Origin: a virus
IMG/VR virus record: IMGVR_UViG_3300009506_000292
Coordinates: 1 to 47,978 of that record
Reading direction: 5' to 3' (one strand)
DNA length: 47,978 bases
Below the pieces are notes generated by a model, which was given only the letters and a program-made list of their open reading frames with translations, did no database searches and was not told the DNA's origin. Both the position numbers and the translations under genes were made by a program. Positions 29,861 through 39,202 of this stretch are shown one piece after another (positions within the stretch are counted from its first letter, which is position 1; each line of letters starts with the position of its first letter).

Positions 29861-32800
29861 TGGCTGAAGAACGAGGCGATTTCACGGAAGACGGACTGAG
29901 AATCCGACGCACGCGGCGCTCCCTGCGAGGAATCGACAAGGCCAAGATCGCAGAGCGTGTTTGCAACTTCGCCACGCAGGATGAAGACGCGCGATCCGAG
30001 GAGCAGGCGCTCCGCCTCCAGCGGTACGCCAAGTTCCGCATGTGGGTTGCGGGAGACTCCGACTGGCCCTGGGCGGGCTCCTGTCTGTCTCTTGATACGG
30101 AAGTTCTTACCGAAACGGGCTGGAAACCAATTGGACAGGTATCAGTTGGAGAAGGTGTCTATTCTAGAAATGGAGCTGGAATAGCTCGGTACGAGCCTGT
30201 TGAAAAACGGACAGGACAGTTCTCTGATACAGCCGTCCATTTTATCGGAAAAAGCATAGACATTCTCGCCACTCCAAATCACAATATGCTTGTGGTAAAC
30301 GATTCTGGTGAGCACGAATTCATACAAGCGGAACGGTTCCTAAACGAGAAGCTAACGAACCGTTGGATTCCGTTGACATCGCTATGGGGCGGATCGAATT
30401 TTACCTCTATACATGGAATGAACCCAAAAGCATACGTGAGACTACTTGGCTGGTATATATCCGAAGGATATTCAAGCGGAGGAGGAACGGGATCGTTCGG
30501 TATCTCGCAATCCGAATCTGTTAATCCTGAAAAATATCGGATATTGGAAGAGGACATCGTAAATTCTGGAATCTCATATAAGACGTATGATAAGTTCATC
30601 ACATTACATGCCAGATCTATGCCGAAGAGTCTATCTGATGAGTTTAGATCATTGGGACGGTGCCACGAAAAGTATATACCTAGTCCCGTCCTTAGGTTTT
30701 CTAAACCTCTTCTAGTTGAGCTTCTTGATACATTGCTTCTTGGTGACGGACATACAACTGTCAGAGGAGCGACGAGTTATTATACAACTTCTGAAAAACT
30801 TGCAGGTCAGATTCAAGAGATAGCTCAAAAGATTGGAATAAGAGCGACGGTAATTGAAAACGCAGCATCTCGTGGTGGATACATCAAGAATCGATTGATT
30901 AGTGGCAAGCTGAAGTCTTACATCGTTCATCTGAACAGAAAGCCATTGTTGCAGGTAAAAAAGCTGAAAGTTGAACGAATAAATTTTACTGAACCTATCG
31001 AGTTTGCTTGCGTCAGTGTACCTCCCGCAAGAACGATCTATGTCAGAAGAAACGGAAAGGCCGTGTGGATTGGTAATTCCGACATCGGGATTCCCGACAT
31101 GATGACGGACGTGCTCGCCGTGGAGGATACGCTCCACAATGCGGTCATGAGCAATCGCCCGGTAGCAAACGCCCGCGCTCTCCAGACACACGATGTCGGG
31201 AAGCAAGACCTGATCGACGACCTTCTCGACACCCAGACGTTCATCGAGCAAAACGGGGAAAAGGCCGTCGAGGAGTCCGCCTCGTGCTTCGTCATGGACG
31301 GATGCTTTACGGCGTTCGTTCCGTGGGTACGGGAAGACAGGAGGATCGTCTCGTTCCGCACCTTCAAGAAGTTCGACGAGAACGAGGTTCCGCTCGTCCG
31401 CTTCGAGAAGATCATCAGGCAGGAGTTCCCGAAGAAGTACCAGACGAAGACGGACGAGCAAGGCTGGGACTGGGAGATCGAAGACCCGGATACCGGAGAG
31501 GTGTTCACGGTCAAGTTCTACACCGCGCGAGACGGCGAGATCGAGATGGTCTCCAAGCAGCGCGTCGAGATGTTCAACGGGCCGAAGATCATCGTCAAGG
31601 ACTTCGAGGATGTTCTGACCCCTCCGCGCACGGCGAACCTCCAGATACCGGGTCCGAGCAACCCAGGCGGTGCGATGCACGTCATCCTGCGCGACTCCGA
31701 CTGCCCGGTGGACGAGATCATTCGTCTCGCCAACTCAGGGTTCTACGACCTTATTTCCGATGACGACATCGAGAAGCTGAAGTCAATCAGCGAGTCGAAG
31801 GACGAGGATACGGAGAAGCGACAGAAGGACACGCTCCAAGGAAAGGAGCAGATCCAGCAGCCTGAAGACCCGATCCATCGAACCGTAACGCGCTACCTCT
31901 GCTTCGACATCTACGAGATGGAGAAGGGTGGAGACGCGCTCGACGTGATGTGGTGGGTGCTGAAGGAGCCGCAGATCCTTCTCAAGGCGAAGCCGTTGAC
32001 CGAGATGTACCCGTGCGAGCCTCCGCGCCGTCCGCTGGCCGAGGCGTCGTTCGTCCCCGTGAAGGGTCGGCGCGAGGGGATCGGGCTCCTCGAGATGATG
32101 GAGTCGATGCACGATCTGAAGAAGCAGATATTCGATCAGATGGTGGACGCAGGGACTCTTGGGAACCTCCCCTTCTGGTTCTACCGTCCGTCATCCAATA
32201 TCCAGCCCGAGACGATGAAGATGTGGCCTGGCGACGGGATGCCGCTAAACGACCCGAAGAACGACGTGTTCTTCCCGAATCTCAACACAGGCCAGGCGCA
32301 GTCGTTTGGGATCAACATCCTCACGCTGGCGGACCAGAAGCAGGAGAAGCTGACGGTGCGAGGGGATCTCCAGCTAGGTCGCGTCCCGATCGGTCGCTCT
32401 GCCGCTCTCCGCACCAGCCAGAACATGCAGAGCTTGATGTCGGCTGGCGAGGCTCGACCCGAGCGCATCCTGCGGCGCTTCATGATGGGATGGATCGAGA
32501 TCATGAAGCAGATGCACGAGCTGAACCAGCACTTCCTGCCCGAGCAGAAGAAGGGCATTCGGGAGCCGGGGGATGACCCCTACCGGGAGATCAGCTCCTC
32601 GGACGACATCGCGGGGCGCTTCAAGTTCGACTTCTCGGTCAACGTGATGAACGCCAGCAAGATCGCGTTGCAAGACTCTCTGGAGCGGCTGCTGGGTGTC
32701 TACGTGAATCCGTTGCTCATCCAGCTTGGAATCACGACGCCCGACACGATCTACCGGCTGGCGCGCGATTGGGGACGCGCCCACGGCCAGAAGCCCGAGC

Positions 32801-33210
32801 AGTACCTCAACAAGCCGTCCCCCGAGGCGATGCTGGCACCGATCCTCGCCGAGGAGGCCATCTCGGAGATCATGGCTGGCGAGCTTCCCGAGGGCCTCCC
32901 GATGGAAGGGGCGCAGGCGCATCTAGACAAGCTGATGACTTTCATGCAGTCGCCGCAGTTCGGATTTCTCGACCATCCCGACAAGGTGGCTCTCTTCCGA
33001 ACCTATCTGAGGAAGGTCTCGGAGCGGGTTCGGCTGGAGAAGCTGGCGTCGGCGGCTGGTCCGGGTGGGATGAACTCGAGGGGGGCATCCCAGACAGGCG
33101 CTCCGGGCCAGCCGCCCATGCTGGGTCCGCCACAGGTCCAGCCTAACGAGTTGCTGGATGAGACGATGCCGACAGCCGGCGGAGGGGCTAATACGGGGGC
33201 GATCCAATGA
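29860..33210 (+). CDS. Portal protein, interrupted by an intein
   Basis: A 1116-residue precursor from ATG 29860 (the adjacent GTG 29857 is in frame). Residues 75-406 are an intein; removal leaves about 784 residues. The junction is WPWAGS / SDIGIPD, a conserved portal-type segment near the N-terminus. The C-terminal part carries the usual SRR-type helices (LLEMMESMHDLKKQIFDQMV; GRSAALRTSQNMQSLMSAGE) of podovirus portals. It is the ring through which DNA is packaged and ejected. Splicing should be needed for assembly because the insert sits in a core segment. Confidence 0.8.
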   Translation: MAEERGDFTEDGLRIRRTRRSLRGIDKAKIAERVCNFATQDEDARSEEQALRLQRYAKFRMWVAGDSDWPWAGSCLSLDTEVLTETGWKPIGQVSVGEGVYSRNGAGIARYEPVEKRTGQFSDTAVHFIGKSIDILATPNHNMLVVNDSGEHEFIQAERFLNEKLTNRWIPLTSLWGGSNFTSIHGMNPKAYVRLLGWYISEGYSSGGGTGSFGISQSESVNPEKYRILEEDIVNSGISYKTYDKFITLHARSMPKSLSDEFRSLGRCHEKYIPSPVLRFSKPLLVELLDTLLLGDGHTTVRGATSYYTTSEKLAGQIQEIAQKIGIRATVIENAASRGGYIKNRLISGKLKSYIVHLNRKPLLQVKKLKVERINFTEPIEFACVSVPPARTIYVRRNGKAVWIGNSDIGIPDMMTDVLAVEDTLHNAVMSNRPVANARALQTHDVGKQDLIDDLLDTQTFIEQNGEKAVEESASCFVMDGCFTAFVPWVREDRRIVSFRTFKKFDENEVPLVRFEKIIRQEFPKKYQTKTDEQGWDWEIEDPDTGEVFTVKFYTARDGEIEMVSKQRVEMFNGPKIIVKDFEDVLTPPRTANLQIPGPSNPGGAMHVILRDSDCPVDEIIRLANSGFYDLISDDDIEKLKSISESKDEDTEKRQKDTLQGKEQIQQPEDPIHRTVTRYLCFDIYEMEKGGDALDVMWWVLKEPQILLKAKPLTEMYPCEPPRRPLAEASFVPVKGRREGIGLLEMMESMHDLKKQIFDQMVDAGTLGNLPFWFYRPSSNIQPETMKMWPGDGMPLNDPKNDVFFPNLNTGQAQSFGINILTLADQKQEKLTVRGDLQLGRVPIGRSAALRTSQNMQSLMSAGEARPERILRRFMMGWIEIMKQMHELNQHFLPEQKKGIREPGDDPYREISSSDDIAGRFKFDFSVNVMNASKIALQDSLERLLGVYVNPLLIQLGITTPDTIYRLARDWGRAHGQKPEQYLNKPSPEAMLAPILAEEAISEIMAGELPEGLPMEGAQAHLDKLMTFMQSPQFGFLDHPDKVALFRTYLRKVSERVRLEKLASAAGPGGMNSRGASQTGAPGQPPMLGPPQVQPNELLDETMPTAGGGANTGAIQ
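30082..31077 (+). mobile_element. Intein with LAGLIDADG homing endonuclease in the portal gene
   Basis: A 332-residue insert starting with Cys (CLSLDTEVLTETGWKPI). Block B is ATPNHNML (about 63-70). Two LAGLIDADG-type motifs are at LLGWYISEGY (from 121) and LLDTLLLGDGH (214-224). The C-terminal splicing block is RTIYVRRNGKAVWIGN with Asn332, followed by Ser as +1 residue. The usual penultimate His is Gly. The insert is visibly AT-richer and uses different codons from the portal, as expected for a recently acquired element. Confidence 0.85.
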
Positions 33211-33587
33211 GTCTGGAGCGGGCGGACTTCCAGAAGACTCTGGAGGAGAGCCGGCGCGAGCGGGTTCGAAGGCGTGCGCGGGAGATCCGGCAGGTGGCCC
33301 AAGCGGCTGCTCCGGCTGAGATCCTCACCGGGAGCCAGGAGTGGGACTACTTCATCACCCTGCTGCAATCCCAGATCGACACGCTCCAGAAGATCCTCAT
33401 GGCTCTGCGGGACTCGGCCGCCTCGGACCTTTCTTTCGAGCACTCCGACCTGGCACGCTACAAGGCCCAGGAGATGCGGATCAGCGCCCAGATCGACACG
33501 CTCCAGCAGATCATCGCGCTTCCCAAGCAGATCATCGAGCAGGGAGAGAAGGCCAAACTTGTCCTCAAACAATATGCCGACGAGTAG
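33207..33587 (+). CDS. Coiled-coil head or connector accessory protein
   Basis: A 126-residue protein overlapping the portal by four bases. It is a long helical coiled coil (RVRRRAREIRQVAQAAAPAE; SQIDTLQKILMAL; AQIDTLQQIIAL). Unknown role between portal and scaffold. Overlaps the zinc-finger gene by 14 bases. Confidence 0.6.
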   Translation: MSLERADFQKTLEESRRERVRRRAREIRQVAQAAAPAEILTGSQEWDYFITLLQSQIDTLQKILMALRDSAASDLSFEHSDLARYKAQEMRISAQIDTLQQIIALPKQIIEQGEKAKLVLKQYADE

Positions 33588-33750
33588 GCTCTGCTGCCCG
33601 ACTTGCGGACGTTTTCTCGTGGAATATCGCGAGGATAGGAGGGTCTATCTAGTCGTGAACTGCAAGCCATGCAAGGGCAAGATCACGCTAGACGGCAAGA
33701 TAGTGCGCTTCGAGAAGCGAGGCGTAGGCTTGACATTGGCTGCATCTTAG
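33574..33750 (+). CDS. Com-like zinc-finger protein
   Basis: A 58-residue protein from ATG 33574. RLCCPTCGRFLVEYREDRRV followed by VVNCKPCKGKITLDG fits the Com pattern (C-x-x-C ... C-x-x-C in small phage proteins that regulate translation of a late gene in Mu). It directly precedes an intrinsic terminator, so regulation of downstream scaffold expression is possible. The call is based on the motif and size. Confidence 0.55.
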   Translation: MPTSRLCCPTCGRFLVEYREDRRVYLVVNCKPCKGKITLDGKIVRFEKRGVGLTLAAS

Positions 33751-33810
33751 GTAATAGGTAAGCCAAATCGAGTGAGTGGGTCACTGTAAGCCCAATGGCG
33801 GGCTTCAAAG

Positions 33811-33839
33811 GGCCGTCGGAGAGATCCGGCGGCCTTTTT
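33811..33839 (+). terminator. Intrinsic terminator before the scaffold gene
   Basis: GGCCGTCGG (33811-33819), loop AGAGAT, CCGGCGGCC (33826-33834) with one G-U pair, then TTTTT (33835-33839). It lies in the 104-base gap between the Com-like and scaffold genes. Confidence 0.75.
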
Positions 33840-33854
33840 GCATCTGGGGGACTT

Positions 33855-34612
33855 GTGACAGATCCGGACACGACACAGGGACAAAGCGATGAGTCCAAGA
33901 AGGTCGAGATCACCGAGGCCGAGCTGAAGGCGCTGCAAGAGAAGGCGAGCGCCTTGGAGACTCGTCTTCAGGCCGCCGAGATCGAGCGGGTTCGGCTTGA
34001 GGAGCGGGCGAAGGCGCAGGAGCCGAAGAAGCCAGAAGGCCCTGTTCGGCTGACCCATGCCCAGCTCCAAGAAGCGGTGGATGAAGGGAAGATCACAGAG
34101 TCCGACATGCAGGCCGAGCTGGCTCGCCAGATGCGCGAAGACCTGAAGACCGAGATCAAGGCCGACATCACGGCTAAGCTGGAGGCGAAGGAGGCGGCCC
34201 GCAAGATCCAGGACCAGTTCGACGGCTACCTCCGCTTGCGCCCCGGAGTGAAGACCGAGGGACATGAGGATCGGATCGCCGTCCAGAAGGAGTTCCAGGA
34301 TCTCGTCGCTCTAGGCTACTCGCCGCAGGAGAAGCGCACGGAAGTCCTCGCCATGCGGAACGTCTTCGGCCCGCTGGATCGGATTCAGGAGACGACCCGC
34401 GAGCGTACCAGGAGACGAGCGGCGGTGGCGGTGGAGGAAGGCGAGAGGCGAGCACGGCGAAGGATTGGCACAAGGGCCTCACGCAGAACCAGATTCGCGA
34501 CTTCGAGACCGACTTGAGCAAAGGCAATTACAAGTCCGAGGACGACAAGATGTTCCTCGGAGTCGTGACGCGCGCCCGCACGAACAACGCCAAGAAGGGG
34601 AAGGCCGCGTGA
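33855..34612 (+). CDS. Scaffold protein with a frame break near 34380
   Basis: I start at GTG 33855, just after the terminator; an earlier in-frame ATG would read through the terminator. The N-terminal part is an acidic then helical coiled-coil protein (AELKALQEKASALETRLQAA), as in scaffolds. The first frame remains open to 34517, but from about 34380 it becomes arginine-rich noise, while the -1 frame reads SGDDPRAYQETS, a glycine run, DWHKGLTQNQIRDFE and KSEDDKMFLGVV, then stops at 34612 in a GTGA overlap with the next gene. So the real product probably changes frame by -1, or one base is missing in the assembly. Confidence 0.6.
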
Positions 34613-34992
34613 GCACGGCTACCGCTCCGCTTCTATACCTACCTAACGGGAATCCCGTTCCTGGGGCAGTTCGTATCAAGCAGAAGAAGCGTCAAAGTTG
34701 GCTCAAGCACATCGAGGCATTCGGAAGAAAGTTCGGGACACCCGCAGGCTCCTACATGGACGATCTTTCCTCTCAGTACAAGACGATCTGGCTCTGCTGG
34801 GAATGCCGGCACAAGTTCAACTACAAGGCCGCGCACTACTTCTACGAAAAGAACATCCGCGTCATCGGTCGCTGCGACGGGTGTCGCGAGCACCGAAGTG
34901 ACTCTCATCTATTCATTCACGAGTCCATGATCTGTGACCAAGGTGGAAAGATCCGCCACGAGCACGTCTGGACACCTCGAAAGGGAGGCTGA
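34609..34992 (+). CDS. Zinc-ribbon protein next to scaffold
   Basis: A 127-residue protein from GTG 34609, overlapping the scaffold's -1-frame stop. It has WLCWECRHKF and GRCDGCREH, a C4 zinc ribbon with a helical insertion, and a final basic segment. Unknown role in head assembly or regulation. Confidence 0.6.
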   Translation: MSTATAPLLYLPNGNPVPGAVRIKQKKRQSWLKHIEAFGRKFGTPAGSYMDDLSSQYKTIWLCWECRHKFNYKAAHYFYEKNIRVIGRCDGCREHRSDSHLFIHESMICDQGGKIRHEHVWTPRKGG

Positions 34993-34994
34993 AC

Positions 34995-35699
34995 ATGGAG
35001 TTCGCATACACAATCGGCGGCGGAGCACCGCACGTCAAGAAGTACATCGTCGATAGCGCGGCTGCGATTATCGCTGGTGTTCCGCTCCAGTCTGATGCGG
35101 AGACGGCAGACAATGATGGCGTAATTGCTGCAACGACTACAGCGTGCGTCGGATGTCTCGGAGTGTCCCTGGATGCTGCCACGACGACCGCTGCGCAGGT
35201 TGCAAGTGGTGACAACGCTGCCTACATCTCGACGATCATCAATCCCGATGCTGTATTTCGTGCGAAGCTCTCCGGATCAGCAACGGAAGACACGGCGATC
35301 ACGCTCATCACACAGGACATCGCCAGCACGACCGGCCTTGGGCCAGGCTCGACATGCACGGACGAGTTCATGGTTTGGGGATATGAGGGGGCAAACGAGG
35401 GAATCTATCGCCGGACAACGGCTGCGGATACCGTCGTGATTGCCTTCCCGTATAACATCGCGGTCGGAGATACGTTCCTCGAGACGAGCACAGTGATCGC
35501 CGAGGCAACCCAGTGGCCCACGTTGTCAACGCTTCTCACACAAGTGAATGCGGCGGCAGCCGTTGCGGCGACGAACGACAACTTTACGGTTGTCGAACAG
35601 CAACTCAGGGGAATCAGCGAGGACGGTCGAACCAACAGCTTCACGTTCCTCATCCCTGCCGCCCATGCGTTCCGACAGGTTGGAACGCTGGCAACGTAA
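34995..35699 (+). CDS. Probable head decoration or capsid accessory protein
   Basis: A 234-residue all-beta and small-residue protein directly before the capsid gene. It has an AYTIGGGAPHVKKYIVDSAA start, a beta sandwich-like middle with T, A and V repeats, and a C-terminal helix and strand. The first 100 residues resemble the trimer-forming decoration proteins in composition. The role is inferred from position. Confidence 0.55.
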   Translation: MEFAYTIGGGAPHVKKYIVDSAAAIIAGVPLQSDAETADNDGVIAATTTACVGCLGVSLDAATTTAAQVASGDNAAYISTIINPDAVFRAKLSGSATEDTAITLITQDIASTTGLGPGSTCTDEFMVWGYEGANEGIYRRTTAADTVVIAFPYNIAVGDTFLETSTVIAEATQWPTLSTLLTQVNAAAAVAATNDNFTVVEQQLRGISEDGRTNSFTFLIPAAHAFRQVGTLAT

Positions 35700-35733
35700 C
35701 CAGGAGTAGAACTCCGAAAGGGAGAAGAACGCC

Positions 35734-36651
35734 ATGGCAGTTCCGCACGTTTCAGTAAACTTTCCCGACACACTCGACCCCAGGTTCGAGCACATCTTCT
35801 GGGAGGAGTACTACGAGCTTCCCGACATGATCCCGATGATCTATTCGATGACAGGAACGAATGGTCGGGATACGATGAGATGGTCTCAGACTGGAACCGT
35901 ACCAGAGTTCTCCGCGTTCACGGGAACCGTTGGATACTCCTCGTTCACGCAGGGGTACGACACGGTGCTTACTCCTGTGGAGTACACGAACGGCGTCCAA
36001 GCTGAGAGGAAGCTGGTGGACGACGACCAGTACAACATCCTCGATGCGCGCCCGAAGGGGCTGGCCGCTGCTGCGTTCCGAACGAGGCAAACTCACGGGG
36101 CGCAGAGGTTCAACAGCGCGTTCAGCACCGCGAATCCGTTCTACGTGAACTCGGAGGGCGTCGCCTTGTGCAGCAACTCGCACACGACGACATCCGGCGC
36201 GTCCACGGCTACCGGGTTCGACAACCTCGGCACGGCGGCTCTCGCGGCTACGGCCGTGGCGGCGGCCCGGATCGCGATGGTGGACTTCCGAGGAGATCAG
36301 GCGGAACGGCTCAGCGTCATCCCGGATGAGCTGATCTTCCCGCCGAATCTCTACGAGGAAGCCTACGAGATCATCAACGCTTCCGGCAAGGTGGACACGG
36401 ACCTCAACAACCCGAACGTCCACAGCGGGAAGTACAAGGCAATCGAGTGGAACTACCTAACGGACACGAACAACTGGTTCATGTGCGATTCGCGTATGCG
36501 GAAGATGATGCTCCACTGGACGGATCGTGTGCCGCTGGAGTTCGCGTCGATCGAGGACTTCGACACGCTCATCCGTAAGTACCGGGCCTATATGCGGTAC
36601 GGAAACGCGCACACCGACTGGCGGTTCGTCTACGGTCATCAGGTGTCGTAG
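35734..36651 (+). CDS. Major capsid protein
   Basis: A 305-residue protein with HK97-like features in order: an N-arm (FEHIFWEEYYELPDMIPMIY), an E-loop-like stretch (AFTGTVGYSSFTQGYDTV), a spine helix (AFRTRQTHGAQRFNSAFS), and an A-domain strand DELIFPPNLYEEAYEI, as in Mu-gpT-type capsids (...LVVPPAL...). Downstream of scaffold and upstream of head-decoration genes, as expected. Good site GGGAGAAGAACGCC before ATG. Confidence 0.75.
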   Translation: MAVPHVSVNFPDTLDPRFEHIFWEEYYELPDMIPMIYSMTGTNGRDTMRWSQTGTVPEFSAFTGTVGYSSFTQGYDTVLTPVEYTNGVQAERKLVDDDQYNILDARPKGLAAAAFRTRQTHGAQRFNSAFSTANPFYVNSEGVALCSNSHTTTSGASTATGFDNLGTAALAATAVAAARIAMVDFRGDQAERLSVIPDELIFPPNLYEEAYEIINASGKVDTDLNNPNVHSGKYKAIEWNYLTDTNNWFMCDSRMRKMMLHWTDRVPLEFASIEDFDTLIRKYRAYMRYGNAHTDWRFVYGHQVS

Positions 36652-36851
36652 TGCAGAACGAGACCACGGTAGTCATCACGATCGAAGGCGTTCGTGCGAA
36701 TCGGATTCCTCGTCTCATGACGGTGGTCAAGAGCAACCTCCAGACTTTCGGTAGGAAGACGACCGTCAAGGAAGTCGAGAGCGGGAAGGAAGCAAGGGAT
36801 GGGAAACAAGCGGTGGCAAAGCCACACGGCAAAGGGAAACCAGACCGGTAA
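36651..36851 (+). CDS. Small basic protein after capsid
   Basis: A 66-residue frame from the GTG that shares one base with the capsid stop. A beta start (ETTVVITIEGVRANRIPRLM) and a lysine-rich tail. It overlaps the next small frame by 53 bases. Function unknown. Confidence 0.5.
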   Translation: MQNETTVVITIEGVRANRIPRLMTVVKSNLQTFGRKTTVKEVESGKEARDGKQAVAKPHGKGKPDR

Positions 36852-36987
36852 GGTCGGACCCAGGCAGGATAGCACCGAGCCGATGAAGACTCGAAAGTGG
36901 CCCGGAGTTCCGGGCCGAACGAATCCGACACGCCGAAACTATGGCATGAAGGAGATGAAGGACGGTCTCGCGCCTGATGGGATCTGA
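36799..36987 (+). CDS. Small basic hypothetical protein
   Basis: A 62-residue frame from ATG 36799 (MGNKRWQSHTAKGNQTGK onward), basic, with RRNYGMKEMKDG near the end. It overlaps the previous gene. It may be a minor head protein; support is limited. Confidence 0.45.
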   Translation: MGNKRWQSHTAKGNQTGKVGPRQDSTEPMKTRKWPGVPGRTNPTRRNYGMKEMKDGLAPDGI

Positions 36988-37057
36988 ATGGGTAGAGGCT
37001 GCACCCGGCCTTGGTCGGTCGGTACCACACGTAGTCTGACCCGAAGGAGAGGAATAA

Positions 37058-37960
37058 ATGGCAATTCAACTCGGTCCCTTCTTGGACGGAATTCCGCCCA
37101 CGACTGGGAAGCGCATCTTCGTGGACTCTGGATCGTCTCGAGCTTCTGATGGGAACAGGGGTGAAGACCCCAATGTGCCGATGGCTACGATCGATGGAGC
37201 GATCAACCGCTGCACGGCGAACAACGGCGACCAGATTATCGTCATGCCGGGTCATACGGAAAGCCTGACGACAGACAACCAGATTTCGATGGATGTTCAG
37301 GGAGTCGGCGTATTCGGTCTTGGAATCGGAGATAACAGGCCGACGCTTGTCTATGACGCTACAGGAACTACAGGGCAGGTATCCATCTCTGCGTGCGATG
37401 TTAGATGGTCAGGAATCGTCCACGTCGCATCGATTGCTGCCGTAGCGAATGCCATCAACATCGGTGGGGCGCTAAACAACATTGAGATCGACCACTGTCT
37501 GTTCACATTCGATGCAACGGGTGTCGAGTTTACCGTGATGCTGGATGTTGGAGACGGAACCTACGCGGACGTGGTGAACTGCTACATCCACGACAACTGG
37601 TTCGAGGCGGAAAACATCGACGGATGTTCTTCTGCAATCCTGATCGACGACTGTCAGTACGTTCGGATCTGCAACAACCTGTTCACTGGTGACTACAACA
37701 GCGTGTGCATCGATGGCGCTGCCGGGTCTAGCTCCTGCAAGGACTACGTGATTACTGGAAACATCATCAGCAACTACGACGATGGCTATACCGTCGATCT
37801 CGACGATGCAGCGACGGGTATCGTGGCCCACAATACCGTTGCTGGGGGTGGTGCATACGACGCCATCGTGGACTGGGGAGCTTGTCTTACGGTTGAAAAC
37901 TACATCTGCGACCTCGCAGATACGCACGGAGTCGTCGTTCCGATCACGGCATCCAGCTAG
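37058..37960 (+). CDS. Right-handed beta-helix virion protein
   Basis: A 300-residue protein after GGAGAGGAATAA. The start GKRIFVDSGSSRASDGNRG and MATIDGAINRCTANNGDQII, MPGHTES are hallmarks of a common phage protein placed after the capsid. The rest reads as parallel beta-helix coils with cysteines and asparagines (GNIISNYDDGY; CNNLFTGDYN). It may decorate the head or bind glycans. Confidence 0.65.
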   Translation: MAIQLGPFLDGIPPTTGKRIFVDSGSSRASDGNRGEDPNVPMATIDGAINRCTANNGDQIIVMPGHTESLTTDNQISMDVQGVGVFGLGIGDNRPTLVYDATGTTGQVSISACDVRWSGIVHVASIAAVANAINIGGALNNIEIDHCLFTFDATGVEFTVMLDVGDGTYADVVNCYIHDNWFEAENIDGCSSAILIDDCQYVRICNNLFTGDYNSVCIDGAAGSSSCKDYVITGNIISNYDDGYTVDLDDAATGIVAHNTVAGGGAYDAIVDWGACLTVENYICDLADTHGVVVPITASS

Positions 37961-37973
37961 GAATGGGGGGTTC

Positions 37974-38516
37974 ATGCACAATGCTCCTTATAGATTCTGC
38001 GGTGTCGCGATGGCGAGGCCCTGGGTAGACGTTCAAACGATAGAGCATTTTCTCAGTGAGAAATGGCCCGTAACTGTCATTGAGCTTGGAACCGGAACAG
38101 GTGCGTTTTCCGTCTATCTAGCTACCTATTGCTGGTTCAACGGGTTCTCATTCCATACGTTCGACACGCACAAGCTCAGCGATCTCCCTTTCCATGAGAT
38201 GAACGGTCGCTGCGTCGAGGCTGTATCTCGTCTAGATGGGAATTACCACCGCGAAGATGTCTTTTCTACGGAAATCTCCGATTTCATTAGAGACATCGTT
38301 CGAGCATCTGATGGTCCTGCACTACTGTACTGCGACAACGGGGACAAGCCGCGAGAAATCAAGGAATACAAGGACGCGCTGAGAATCGGTGACTTTCTCG
38401 GAGTTCATGACTTCGGATTCGAAGTTACGGAGGAGGATGTTCCGGACAACTTCTCTCATCCGTCTCTGTTCGAAGATCTTGGATCGACGAACAGAATCTT
38501 GGAGCGTGTCTCATGA
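37974..38516 (+). CDS. Class I SAM-dependent methyltransferase-like protein
   Basis: A 180-residue protein from ATG 37974 after a G-run site. The SAM-binding motif I is VIELGTGTGAFSVYLA; later FHTFDTHKL, LLYCDNGDKPREIKEYKD and GDFLGVHDFGF follow the pattern of CmcI/macrocin-type methyltransferases. The substrate is unknown. It forms a three-gene overlapping cassette with a glycosyltransferase and a sulfotransferase-like gene. Confidence 0.65.
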   Translation: MHNAPYRFCGVAMARPWVDVQTIEHFLSEKWPVTVIELGTGTGAFSVYLATYCWFNGFSFHTFDTHKLSDLPFHEMNGRCVEAVSRLDGNYHREDVFSTEISDFIRDIVRASDGPALLYCDNGDKPREIKEYKDALRIGDFLGVHDFGFEVTEEDVPDNFSHPSLFEDLGSTNRILERVS

Positions 38517-39202
38517 GAAAGCTTGCAGTCTGCTATCCCGGAGATACCTCGTTCGTATTCATGCAAGCGTTCGAGAGCATCATCGCGATCGATCCGCCCG
38601 AACAATGCGAGGTGCGATGGTTTCGTGGCGTTGGATGGTGCCAGGCCCGAAGGCGGACCCATGCGGCCGAGCAGGCGCTCGAATGGGGCGCTGACCTCAT
38701 CGCCTGTCTGGACATCGATCAGGTCTACGAGTCAGACATCCTGAGCCGTCTGGTCAAGAGGCATGACGAGGGGTGCCGGATCGTGGCCGCGATGGTCCCC
38801 ATGCGCGGATACGTCCGCATGTCGAACACGGCCCCGTTCCAGCGGCTCGCGTGGAAGATTGAGAACAACCAGTTCGTCCCGATCGACCCGGCAGACGGGA
38901 ATCTCCAGAAATGCGAGTTCCCTACATCGGCCGCGATCCTCTTCAGCGCCGAGGATCTAAGGCGTCTCAAGAAGCCCTGGTACTTCTTCACCTACAAGCC
39001 GGACACCTGGAAGCAGGTTCGTGGAGAGGACGCCACCTTCGCGCTTCGGATGATGTCCGAGCTTGGAATCCAGTCCTGGGTTGATACGACGATCAAGGTG
39101 AAGCACATCCACCCGTTTCCAATCGATGAGACGTTCCCTGATCGGTTCTCAGATTGGTCAGAGAAAGGAGTTGGCGAAAGCGCCATCTGCAACTACGAAT
39201 GA
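38513..39202 (+). CDS. GT-A fold glycosyltransferase
   Basis: A 229-residue protein coupled to the previous gene by ATGA. The nucleotide-sugar/metal site is ADLIACLDIDQVYESDI (DxD-type). RGEDATFALRMMSELG is a typical late acidic motif of family-2-like enzymes. It would transfer sugar to a phage or host acceptor. Residues before 70 are the usual beta-alpha start. Confidence 0.7.
   Translation: MRKLAVCYPGDTSFVFMQAFESIIAIDPPEQCEVRWFRGVGWCQARRRTHAAEQALEWGADLIACLDIDQVYESDILSRLVKRHDEGCRIVAAMVPMRGYVRMSNTAPFQRLAWKIENNQFVPIDPADGNLQKCEFPTSAAILFSAEDLRRLKKPWYFFTYKPDTWKQVRGEDATFALRMMSELGIQSWVDTTIKVKHIHPFPIDETFPDRFSDWSEKGVGESAICNYE

Noticed and set aside
30712-31680. A 322-codon minus-strand frame opposite the intein and portal
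   Set aside because: The plus-strand intein and portal motifs are clear; the opposite frame has no ribosome site or domain and is a mirror of the coding bias.
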